A stretch of DNA of 5,306 bases, taken from NCBI GenBank assembly GCA_945872325.1, contig CAMBZY010000254.1, forward strand, positions 1 to 5,306, written 5' to 3'. This document shows, piece by piece, positions 1 through 5,306 of the stretch. The notes under the pieces are model-generated. The model was not told the origin of the DNA. It worked only from the letters and a program-made list of their open reading frames with translations, and did no database searches. Position 1 is the stretch's first letter. Each line of letters opens with the position of its first letter. The position numbers and the translations under genes are program-made. The stretch comes from Candidatus Kuenenia stuttgartensis. Lineage in GTDB: Bacteria > Planctomycetota > Planctomycetia > Isosphaerales > Isosphaeraceae.

Positions 1-2514
1 AACCAAACCTGTCCCAAAATGCCCCTGCCAAATCCGGTTGACCAACACGCGAGCCGTCAACGGATTTTCAGGACTGGCAATCCAGTTGGCCAACGTCTCG
101 CGACGCTTCTCATCGGTCGAATCCAAAGGCAACGAAAGTGAGCTCAGAATACTCAGAAGTGCGGGAGCCACTTCCTCTTTCGGCTGCTCGGGATCACCTC
201 GTGAAAGCAGCCGGATGGTATCAGGCTTGCGAAACACACCTGCAAATGCTTTCTGAGCACTTATAGCAGTCTTGATCTGCTGCTCCAACTGTTTTTTCTC
301 AGATATCAGGGCGTTGGCCTGACGAGCCTCTTCCGGCTGCAGTCCAGCCGTCGAAAATGCAATATTTGCATTTCGCGAACCACCTGGCTTAAATGGATTT
401 CGATCAGCCGAACCCGCCACTTGTCGCCATTTGTCTGACCCATCCGCCACTTCAATCCGGTAATCGGTTGCGAGTCGGTCGGCATATTCGCCTTCGCGGT
501 CGCGGCCCCAGACGACTCGTTCAATGGTCTGCTCTTTCTCGAATTCCAGTACCACCCAGCCTTTGCCAAATTCGTTGGACATCCAGCTTCGGCTGTTCCC
601 ATATCGACCATCGTTGATCTGTTTCAATTCATGACGATCAGGAACGACATTACTTCCGGACGATGTGACCTTGGTCCCAACCGTCGCCAGGGCCACGTTT
701 TTGCCCTCTCGCGTAAAGACTTCCAGTTCGTCGATACACGGTTCCAAATTATTTGTAGAATTGATTGTAAATCGGATTTTTTTCGTTTTTACTGGCTCGA
801 AGCGGTCGGAATTCGATTTGGCATTGATTTGTGGCCTGAGCGGAGCCTGCGAGACAAGCGATTGCATTTCGTCGAGCTTTAGCCCGGCTTCAATCGTATA
901 GGCTGTCGGAAGCCGATCGTTGAGAACTCCGTTACGGTCGCGGCTCCAGCGGATTTTACCGATCCGGGCGGCCTCAGGCAGCTCAAATACCACCCAACCC
1001 CGCCCTGCCTCGTCGGACATCCAGCTTCGGCTGTTCCCATATCGACCATCGTTGATGTGTTCCAGTCGATGAATTTCCGATGTTCGGCTCCCAGATGCAG
1101 TCAGCTTCGTCCCAAGGCTTGCCAAAGCTAGATTCCTTGGAGTGGGCTCATCGGAAAATATTTCGAATTCGTCGATACAAGGCTCGATCAGGCCAAGTGC
1201 GGGATGGAGGTTGGAATCGTGGATCGTGAACCGCACAAATTTCGCAGTCACAGGCGAAAAAACTTCGTCATTCATTTTTGCGGACGTGATTCGGCGGGTG
1301 GAATGAATATTTGCCAAAGGCTCAAATCGGGCCAGTTTCTGATCAATTTCCGTGACCTGTTTTTTTAACGATTCCGCTTTCAGCAAGCTGGCTTTGGCCT
1401 CCGGAGTCCGCATGTCGCGGTCCTGATATTCTACACCGGCTACAAATGCCTGCATTGCATAATATTCGCGCTGAGAAATCGGGTCAAACTTATGGTCGTG
1501 GCAGCGGGCACAGCCAATGCTCAGGCCCATAAATGACTGGCCGATATTCATCACGATTTCATCAAGCGAATCCTGTCTGGCAAGTCGTTTTGAAGGCTCA
1601 TCGGCTCCAATCTGGCCTGATAGTAGTACAGAAGCCGTTACGAGAAAACCAGTTGCAGCGTCCTCGCCCAATTGGTCGCCGATGATCTGCTCGCGAATGA
1701 AGCGGTCGCCGGGCGTGTCCTTATTCAGAGCCCGAATGACATAATCGCGGTAAGGCCAAGCGTTTGGACGCTCGGTGTTGACCTCGAACCCATGAGTGTC
1801 TGCATATCGCACCACATCAAGCCAGTGCTGCGCCCATCTTTCGCCATATCGAGGAGATTCCAAAAGCTCATCCACAGCCAGTGGATAAGCGTTTGGGCGT
1901 TTATCACGGACAAATTTAGAGACTTGTTCTGGGGTTGGCGGAAGGCCGGTTAAATCGAGAGTCACTCGCCGCAACCAAGTGGCTCGATCCGCTTCCTGAG
2001 CCGGTTTCAGACCTTCTTTTTCAAGGCGTGCGAGAATAAATTGGTCGATGGGATCGCGAGGCCAGGATTTCTCGCGGATTTCTGGTAAAACGGGCTGAGC
2101 AAGAGGCTTGAATGACCAGTGATCGCGGCGGTCTTCAATTTTCGCCAGATCCACACCATCTGGCCAAATGGCCCCTTCATCCACCCATTTCGTAATAGTT
2201 GAAATTTCATTTGCGGAGAGGCGGGAGCCCTTGGGCGGCATCAGCATTTCTTTGTCGTCACCACGAATGAATTGAACCAGCGGACTATCGTCCGACTTGC
2301 CGGGCACGATGATCGGAGCGTAGCCATCTCCACCCTTGAAAGCGGCGGATTTGATGTCGAGCCTCAGGCCTGATTTCTGCTTCGAAGATCCATGACAGTC
2401 GTAACAGTATTTTTCAAGAATCGGACGAACTTCGCGGACAAAATCGACTTTGGCCGCCTGCAACTGCAGCGGTAACGCGATCAGCAATAATACAAGTGAG
2501 ATTCGTGGATTCAT
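1..2514 (-). CDS. Secreted PSCyt1-PSCyt2 (DUF1549)-discoidin x2-PSD1 (DUF1553) c-type haem protein, 3' end cut by window
   Basis: Translating the minus strand from the ATG at 2514-2512 gives 838 codons with no stop as far as base 1. Residues 1-21 form a signal peptide (hydrophobic core, cleavage near LQA-A). A PSCyt1 domain follows with haem c motif C37-Y-D-C-H41 and a likely distal Met ligand in MPP (M92). PSCyt2/DUF1549 spans about 154-357 (RVTLDLTGLPPTP, RYGERWAQHWLDVVRYADTH) and ends in a second haem-type motif, C335-A-R-C-H339, followed by DHKFDPI. Two discoidin (F5/8 type C)-like domains lie at about 420-545 and 573-700. They are bounded by charged, probably coiled-coil linkers near 370-397 and 710-735. 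PSD1/DUF1553 begins near 804 (TLANWIASPENPLTARVLVNRIWQ) and continues outside the window. GGAG at 2527-2530 is a weak, rather distant ribosome site. The family is typical of Planctomycetota and is often followed by a DUF1501 gene, which would lie beyond base 1. Exact substrate is unknown; electron transfer or a polysaccharide-related role is inference. Confidence 0.95.
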   Translation of the reverse strand, partial: MNPRISLVLLLIALPLQLQAAKVDFVREVRPILEKYCYDCHGSSKQKSGLRLDIKSAAFKGGDGYAPIIVPGKSDDSPLVQFIRGDDKEMLMPPKGSRLSANEISTITKWVDEGAIWPDGVDLAKIEDRRDHWSFKPLAQPVLPEIREKSWPRDPIDQFILARLEKEGLKPAQEADRATWLRRVTLDLTGLPPTPEQVSKFVRDKRPNAYPLAVDELLESPRYGERWAQHWLDVVRYADTHGFEVNTERPNAWPYRDYVIRALNKDTPGDRFIREQIIGDQLGEDAATGFLVTASVLLSGQIGADEPSKRLARQDSLDEIVMNIGQSFMGLSIGCARCHDHKFDPISQREYYAMQAFVAGVEYQDRDMRTPEAKASLLKAESLKKQVTEIDQKLARFEPLANIHSTRRITSAKMNDEVFSPVTAKFVRFTIHDSNLHPALGLIEPCIDEFEIFSDEPTPRNLALASLGTKLTASGSRTSEIHRLEHINDGRYGNSRSWMSDEAGRGWVVFELPEAARIGKIRWSRDRNGVLNDRLPTAYTIEAGLKLDEMQSLVSQAPLRPQINAKSNSDRFEPVKTKKIRFTINSTNNLEPCIDELEVFTREGKNVALATVGTKVTSSGSNVVPDRHELKQINDGRYGNSRSWMSNEFGKGWVVLEFEKEQTIERVVWGRDREGEYADRLATDYRIEVADGSDKWRQVAGSADRNPFKPGGSRNANIAFSTAGLQPEEARQANALISEKKQLEQQIKTAISAQKAFAGVFRKPDTIRLLSRGDPEQPKEEVAPALLSILSSLSLPLDSTDEKRRETLANWIASPENPLTARVLVNRIWQGHFGTGLV
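415..798 (-). repeat. Second discoidin-like domain repeat (copy B) in the PSCyt/PSD1 gene
   Basis: This covers residues about 573-700 of the large minus-strand protein. It repeats the order seen in copy A: KKIRFTIN, EPCIDELEVF (Cys593), NVALATVGTKVTSSGS, the core INDGRYGNSRSWMS (633-646), WVVLEFEK and GRDREGEYADRL. The loop between the first strand and the EPCIDE motif is about six residues shorter than in copy A. From memory, most relatives have one such module, so the tandem pair looks like an internal duplication. Confidence 0.75.
577..618 (-). repeat. 42-bp perfect direct repeat, copy B
   Basis: This is the partner of 1015-1056 and encodes the same 14 residues in the second discoidin-like domain. 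The identity stops at once on both sides: the next base differs at each end, although short matches resume beyond. Confidence 0.95.
880..1257 (-). repeat. First discoidin-like domain repeat (copy A) in the PSCyt/PSD1 gene
   Basis: This covers residues about 420-545 of the large minus-strand protein. It opens with AKFVRFTI, then EPCIDEFEIF (Cys446), NLALASLGTKLTASGS, the core INDGRYGNSRSWMS (487-500), WVVFELPE and SRDRNGVLNDRL. The pattern matches the F5/8 type C-like module that planctomycetes insert between PSCyt2 and PSD1; such modules are generally thought to bind carbohydrate. It aligns with copy B at an offset of 146 residues across the shared core. Confidence 0.75.
1015..1056 (-). repeat. 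42-bp perfect direct repeat, copy A
   Basis: These 42 bases are identical to 577-618, exactly 438 bp (146 codons) away. They encode the 14-residue core INDGRYGNSRSWMS of the first discoidin-like domain. All synonymous positions are the same in both copies, although flanking conserved codons differ. Confidence 0.95.
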
Positions 2515-2590
2515 GATTTCGGTATACTCCGCCCGATCAGCAGGGGGCGAGCGTTGACGGGCAGGTCGTGTCGAGTGGGCAGACGGATCA

Positions 2591-2619
2591 ATTATCCATG
2601 ATTTCCCAATGAGATTCAA
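2591..2619 (-). promoter_or_regulatory. Candidate sigma70-type promoter for the PSCyt/PSD1 gene
   Basis: Read on the minus strand, TTGAAT (2619-2614) is followed by a 17-nt spacer and GATAAT (2596-2591). These match the consensus hexamers at four and five of six positions with ideal spacing. The start codon at 2514 would lie about 70 nt downstream of the transcription start. The site falls in the 155-nt gap after the upstream gene, so the large gene probably has its own transcript. This is motif matching only, and planctomycete promoters are not well defined. Confidence 0.4.
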
Positions 2620-2669
2620 GCTCTGGTGAATGTTTCCTTGATCCCGGGGCACCAATCTCTGTCATTAAA

Positions 2670-3770
2670 TCACGATACACCAAACAGATCCTCCCAAACC
2701 TTGATCTTTCCAGCCTTTGCAAATTCCAGAAATCGTCTTAAAGGCCGAACGATTGTGGTAGAACTTCGGCCAGGAATTCGCTCCGGATGGCGGATCTCGC
2801 GGGTGGACGTGCGAATGATTCGCGAGTCGGGGTGGAGTGGAAGTTCAGCAAGATTCACAATATATTTCTGAAAAAGTCCGCCCCTGAGCAGGAAAAACTC
2901 GACATCCGACATGTAAACACATCCCACCTGCAGCTTATTTGATTTGAAATATCCCGCCAATCGCTGGATCGAGCCCGTTGCAGCCCAATCGCCTACGATC
3001 GGTAAAATGCGACCTGACACATGAAGCCTGCGTATGCCTGCATAAGAGGGTTCTGAGCCGAGCCAGTGCGATGGCTGACCTGATCGACTGGGCATGGTGA
3101 TCAGCGACCCCAGTGTCGGATAAATTTTTAATGCCAGAAATCGGGCATCAGGCCCAGGGCCCGCCAGGCGTGACTGAATGGTTGCAATTTCCTGGAATTC
3201 CTGTTCGTTCAGAAGATTCCATTTTAAAATCGTTTTGCGAACTTTTTCTTTCGTCGATTGCAACAGCGATTCATTCACAGGCTGATGTGCAATCGTTTTT
3301 AATCGATTCTCGAGATCGTTCAAACCGATTGGTAGTTCCGGGAAATTACGGCTCCAGAAATTTTCCAGATAAGTTTGCCGATCCGCAGAGATTTCAACTA
3401 AAGCTTTCTGAAACAGATGTAATAACTGATTCTTTTTGCGATAATCCAGAATGAAGCCATGGCTAGGTTCCAATTGTCCCATCAGTGAATAATTCTGGTC
3501 GGGTCCGACACCCAGATAAACTTGCCCCTTTGGCACTTCTTTTGAAATCTGATCCATGATTGAGGCGATAGAGTCCTCGTTCGTCATCAGATTATCGGCA
3601 GATGATGGGCCTGTGGGCGGGTCGTCGAGTTGTTTAATGGTATTGGAAAAATTATTGTCGGTTTGTGCCTGCGACTGACCATTTAAATGCAAGTTTAAAG
3701 TGAATGACAGAGAGGCGAGCTGCAACAAACACTTGCGACGATTCGTAAATGAAGATTGCATCAGATTCAT
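2670..3770 (-). CDS. Exported protein resembling the LIC_10091 family (methyltransferase-like fold, function unknown)
   Basis: From the ATG at 3770-3768 the protein has 366 residues and ends at a TGA (2672-2670). The N-terminus has twin arginines (R11-R12) before a hydrophobic stretch (CLLQLASLSFTLNL) and a QSQAQ cleavage region, suggesting export, possibly by Tat. A low-complexity linker follows. The recognisable core starts with VYLGVGPDQN (about 85-93) and an acidic DYRKKN segment, which looks like a nucleotide- or SAM-type Rossmann beginning. A second conserved block is PIVGDWAA (near 258-265) with VYMSDVEFFL shortly after and DSRIIRTST. I recall this combination (GVGPEQN, PVVGDF, YVSNVE) from LIC_10091-type proteins, which have no established activity; the match is from memory. 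The same frame extends up to a TTG at 3833, but that would place the 3794-3824 hairpin inside the gene and bury the signal peptide. ATG at 3761 is an alternative start. No strong ribosome site is visible for any choice. Confidence 0.82.
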   Translation of the reverse strand: MNLMQSSFTNRRKCLLQLASLSFTLNLHLNGQSQAQTDNNFSNTIKQLDDPPTGPSSADNLMTNEDSIASIMDQISKEVPKGQVYLGVGPDQNYSLMGQLEPSHGFILDYRKKNQLLHLFQKALVEISADRQTYLENFWSRNFPELPIGLNDLENRLKTIAHQPVNESLLQSTKEKVRKTILKWNLLNEQEFQEIATIQSRLAGPGPDARFLALKIYPTLGSLITMPSRSGQPSHWLGSEPSYAGIRRLHVSGRILPIVGDWAATGSIQRLAGYFKSNKLQVGCVYMSDVEFFLLRGGLFQKYIVNLAELPLHPDSRIIRTSTREIRHPERIPGRSSTTIVRPLRRFLEFAKAGKIKVWEDLFGVS

Positions 3771-3793
3771 GAAAAGTCTTCTTACGAACACAC

Positions 3794-3824
3794 AGCCTCG
3801 CCATGACGGAGCGATGGCGAGGCT
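3794..3824 (-). terminator. Perfect 11-bp hairpin, probable terminator of the upstream two-gene unit
   Basis: AGCCTCGCCAT (3794-3804) and its exact complement ATGGCGAGGCT (3814-3824) enclose a 9-nt loop, giving a stable GC-rich stem. It begins 47 nt beyond the stop codon of the 100-residue gene and ends 23 nt before the ATG of the next one. On the minus strand the following bases are GTGTGTTCGT, a poor but U-containing tail. A terminator is the simplest reading. A leader structure affecting the downstream gene is the alternative. Confidence 0.55.
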
Positions 3825-3871
3825 CAGATTCAAACCGTTTCCAGAGTGACTTGGATCAACTCAACTCGGCG

Positions 3872-4174
3872 TCATTCCCCTTCAAGCCGCACATGTTCCA
3901 GCTTGTTTTTGACAAGCCAGTCCATCAGGTCTTCCTGCTCTTCCGTCAGTTCCACTTCGGTCATATTGTCTGTGTCGAGCGGGCTTACGAGAAAAATGAC
4001 TCCATCGTCCTGCCATTTTTCGGTCTCTTTGAGTGCGAAAAAGAATTCGCCTTCTTCAAGTTTCGGAATCCCCTGCTGGCCTGGCGGGCAGGCGAAATAG
4101 ACGAACTGGGACCTGAGCCTGGGCGAGATCTTCAAGGGCTTGACATCTGTACGACCAATGGCGACCAATTGCAT
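3872..4174 (-). CDS. Conserved-looking 100-residue protein of unknown function
   Basis: I do not recognise this protein. It starts at the ATG at 4174-4172, with an SD-like GGAAG (4184-4188) nine bases upstream, and ends in TGA. There is no signal peptide or membrane segment, so it is probably cytoplasmic. The N-terminal half is basic and ends in an aromatic stretch, FVYFACPPGQQG. The C-terminal half is acidic, with VIFLVSPLDTDN followed by a likely amphipathic helix (ELTEEQEDLMDWLVKNKLEH). It begins 37 nt after the stop of the secreted 161-residue protein and probably shares its transcript, which would end at the hairpin at 3794-3824. Support for it being real comes from the ribosome site, spacing and sensible composition. 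It could be a small binding or adaptor protein, but nothing shows this. Confidence 0.75.
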   Translation of the reverse strand: MQLVAIGRTDVKPLKISPRLRSQFVYFACPPGQQGIPKLEEGEFFFALKETEKWQDDGVIFLVSPLDTDNMTEVELTEEQEDLMDWLVKNKLEHVRLEGE

Positions 4175-4211
4175 GGAACTGAGCTTCCTCTCTCGGAATG
4201 GGTGTCTGTGA

Positions 4212-4697
4212 TTATTTTACGACTAGATCCACGGCTGCGAAATGCTCGTGATCGCTCTGGGTTTGACGACTTTCGACTCGGACCATATAAACGCCGGGCT
4301 TGTCGATCACAAAGCGTGTCCGGGCACCGGCTTTGGCGCCTGGCTTGAAGTCCATGTCGAAGGCGGTTTCAAGCTCGACATCGCCGGTCGTGTCGGGCAA
4401 TTCTTTCTGCCCCACTTTATCCGATCTGGCGACATAAAAATGCATCACCACATCTTTTAACGTCTTGTTTGGATAGACGTTCTGAAAGAACCACTGAACC
4501 CGGATCGGTTCACCGGCCTTGACCTCCAGAACGGGTCGCGGCGACTTGCCGATCTCAGGCGGAGTTTGGTCCACAAACGATGTCACCTGCTTGCCTTGCG
4601 ACTCAATCGTCAGCTCCACCTTGGCATGTTCAGCATGTGCCAGGCTCACCGTCAAATAAAGAGCCAAAAGGCTGGCCTGAATGGCAATAGGTTTCAT
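4212..4697 (-). CDS. Secreted 161-residue beta-sandwich-like protein of unknown function
   Basis: The ATG at 4697-4695 has an SD-like GGAAGG (4706-4711) eight bases upstream. Residues 1-22 are a clear Sec signal peptide (MKPIAIQASLLALYLTV, cleavage after AHA). The mature protein of about 139 residues is rich in alternating beta-type segments: AKVELTIES, PVLEVKAGEPIRVQWFFQNV, DVVMHFYVAR, KAGARTRFVI and GVYMVRVES. This suggests a single immunoglobulin- or cupredoxin-like sandwich. There are no cysteines, and a blue-copper Cys/His set is absent. The C-terminus has a H150-E-H152 pair that might bind metal, which is speculation. I believe similar proteins occur in other planctomycetes as hypothetical proteins, but cannot name a family. 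It is the first gene of the probable two-gene unit with the 100-residue protein downstream. Confidence 0.85.
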   Translation of the reverse strand: MKPIAIQASLLALYLTVSLAHAEHAKVELTIESQGKQVTSFVDQTPPEIGKSPRPVLEVKAGEPIRVQWFFQNVYPNKTLKDVVMHFYVARSDKVGQKELPDTTGDVELETAFDMDFKPGAKAGARTRFVIDKPGVYMVRVESRQTQSDHEHFAAVDLVVK

Positions 4698-4723
4698 ATG
4701 GTGGGCCTTCCAATGTGTTTAAG

Positions 4724-4740
4724 TTCTGGACATGCCAGAA
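4724..4740. promoter_or_regulatory. 17-bp inverted repeat in the leader of the secreted 161-residue gene
   Basis: TTCTGG and CCAGAA flank the 5-nt centre ACATG, giving a symmetrical site 27-43 bases upstream of the start codon at 4697. It lies just downstream of a possible -10 element (4759-4764), a position suited to a repressor operator or a small leader hairpin. No regulator is encoded nearby to support either. Confidence 0.35.
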
Positions 4741-4758
4741 GATTTGCTGGTCAACCGC

Positions 4759-4764
4759 ATTGTA
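4759..4764 (-). promoter_or_regulatory. Possible -10 element for the two small minus-strand genes
   Basis: On the minus strand this reads TACAAT, five of six matches to the consensus -10 box, about 60 bases upstream of the start codon. No good -35 hexamer lies at 16-18 bp; the best is TTCGCT at 18 bp. It is a weak candidate, kept because the genes need a promoter in this divergent gap. Confidence 0.25.
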
Positions 4765-4865
4765 GTGACATCATCTGCTAAAAGCGAACTTTGAAACCAG
4801 TTTTTTCTGTCTCGTCAGTCGGTTTGATCAGGTCAAGGTGATCATTCGGTCGATAAATCCCTTAT

Positions 4866-4912
4866 CACCTCGGTCAATTTGAACCGAAAAAGGTGGCAAG
4901 ATTTGGCCACCT
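4866..4912 (+). promoter_or_regulatory. Two mutually exclusive hairpins in the leader of the plus-strand gene
   Basis: Hairpin I pairs CACCT (4866-4870) with AGGTG (4891-4895) and, inside it, CGGT (4871-4874) with ACCG (4883-4886), leaving a bulge of four A. Hairpin II pairs AGGTGGC (4891-4897) with GCCACCT (4906-4912) around an 8-nt loop. AGGTG is used by both, so only one can form. The pair ends 29 nt before the ATG at 4942. This resembles an attenuator or switch, but hairpin II has no U-tract and does not cover the GGAAAAGG region (4925-4932) that may serve as ribosome site. Function is inferred from pairing alone. Confidence 0.35.
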
Positions 4913-4941
4913 CAATCTCCATCTGGAAAAGGCTTGAAACG

Positions 4942-5306
4942 ATGATCTATCGCAAATGCTTGAAATTCGTGCTGGCTGGGCTTGCCATTCTGGCGGTTTC
5001 CGAGCAGGCTCAGGCTCAGAATCCGAACAGTCAGTGGAGGACCAGTCGCCGAATGACTCAGGTCACCGTTTTGCCAACACCTCCGACGGCTGCTCTAATT
5101 CAGCCCAATCCAGCGGCTCAAAAATCAGGCCGATGGACGACCAATCGCCCGTTGATCTCTTCTGGCTACGAAATGCCCACAAGACCTTTGTTCATCAGTG
5201 GTTATGCGGGTAGAAACTATGGCCACGGGGTTCGTCAGGGATACATTTTCAACTCACCCGGAACGGCTCAGGGCGAGCTGAAGATGATCGAACTCAAACC
5301 GATTCG
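4942..5306 (+). CDS. Secreted protein of unknown function, 3' end cut by window
   Basis: From the ATG at 4942 the frame stays open for 121 codons to the window end. Residues 1-25 are a good Sec signal peptide: basic n-region (YRKCLK), hydrophobic core FVLAGLAILAV and a cleavage site AQA before Gln26. Cys6 is in the n-region, so this is not a lipobox. The mature part is rich in Gln, Asn, Pro, Thr and Arg with no visible domain. Segments include TVLPTPPTAALIQPNP, RWTTNRPLISSGYEMP, SGYAGRNYGHGVRQGY and GELKMIELKPI. SQWRTSRRM and GRWTTNRPL may be a faint internal repeat. The weak purine-rich GGAAAAGG (4925-4932) is the likely ribosome site. It is transcribed away from the other four genes. I do not recognise it; a small secreted or cell-surface protein is as far as the sequence goes. 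Confidence 0.75.
   Translation, partial: MIYRKCLKFVLAGLAILAVSEQAQAQNPNSQWRTSRRMTQVTVLPTPPTAALIQPNPAAQKSGRWTTNRPLISSGYEMPTRPLFISGYAGRNYGHGVRQGYIFNSPGTAQGELKMIELKPI

Noticed and set aside
1359..1370. A run of seven A on the coding strand (TTA AAA AAA CAG), a possible frameshift site
   Set aside because: The zero frame continues through well-aligned domains, so no shift is needed; lysine-rich linker codons explain the run. A similar A7 run near 777-784 is equally unremarkable.
306..2210. Short minus- and plus-strand frames within the first 2.2 kb
   Set aside because: All lie within the continuous 838-codon minus-strand frame, which carries clear domain motifs. The gene is not broken: no stop or frameshift was found from 2514 to base 1.
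2637..2655. Imperfect palindrome around CCCGGG downstream of the LIC_10091-like gene, considered as a terminator
   Set aside because: The stem has a central mismatch, almost no loop and no U-tract, so it does not support a terminator call.
3113..3454. A 113-codon plus-strand open frame
   Set aside because: It lies antisense inside the LIC_10091-like gene and its product has no recognisable features.
3803..4348. A 181-codon plus-strand open frame across the two small minus-strand genes
   Set aside because: It has no signal, domain or ribosome site and spans two minus-strand genes that have good starts, a signal peptide and sensible composition. It is a shadow frame.
4780..4865. Search for a sigma70 promoter for the plus-strand gene
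   Set aside because: TTGAAA at 4791 and TTGATC at 4824 have no matching -10 box at 16-18 bp, and GATAAA at 4852 has no matching -35. No site is convincing.

Overview
The window looks like ordinary chromosomal DNA from a member of the Planctomycetota. The main evidence is a large secreted protein with the order PSCyt1 (cytochrome c-like), PSCyt2/DUF1549, discoidin-like domains, then the start of PSD1/DUF1553. That architecture is strongly expanded in this phylum. Base composition is roughly balanced, and genus cannot be judged from the sequence.

Layout: (1) Bases 1-2514, minus strand, hold the first 838 codons of the PSCyt1-PSCyt2-PSD1 protein. Its reading frame is open to the window edge, so the gene lacks its 3' end here. 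Two discoidin-like domains sit in tandem inside it and share a perfect 42-bp core. (2) Bases 2515-2669 are intergenic and carry a plausible sigma70-type promoter for that gene. (3) Bases 2670-3770, minus strand, encode an exported protein of about 366 residues that resembles the uncharacterised LIC_10091-type family. (4) Bases 3771-3871 are intergenic with a perfect 11-bp inverted repeat, probably a terminator. (5) Bases 3872-4174 and 4212-4697, minus strand, are two small genes 37 nt apart, probably one transcript: a secreted beta-sandwich-like protein followed by a 100-residue unrecognised protein. (6) Bases 4698-4941 are a divergent intergenic region with a short palindrome near the minus-strand gene and two mutually exclusive hairpins near the plus-strand gene. 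(7) From 4942, plus strand, a secreted protein of unknown function runs off the window end.

Four of the five proteins carry an apparent export signal, so the neighbourhood mainly encodes extracytoplasmic proteins. The c-type haem protein may take part in periplasmic redox chemistry or in polysaccharide breakdown, as is often proposed for this family, but nothing in the window proves a shared pathway. I see no RNA gene, CRISPR array, insertion sequence or phage feature. The two most interesting points are the converted-looking repeat inside the large gene and the switch-like leader before the last gene. Neither amounts to a demonstrated new system.
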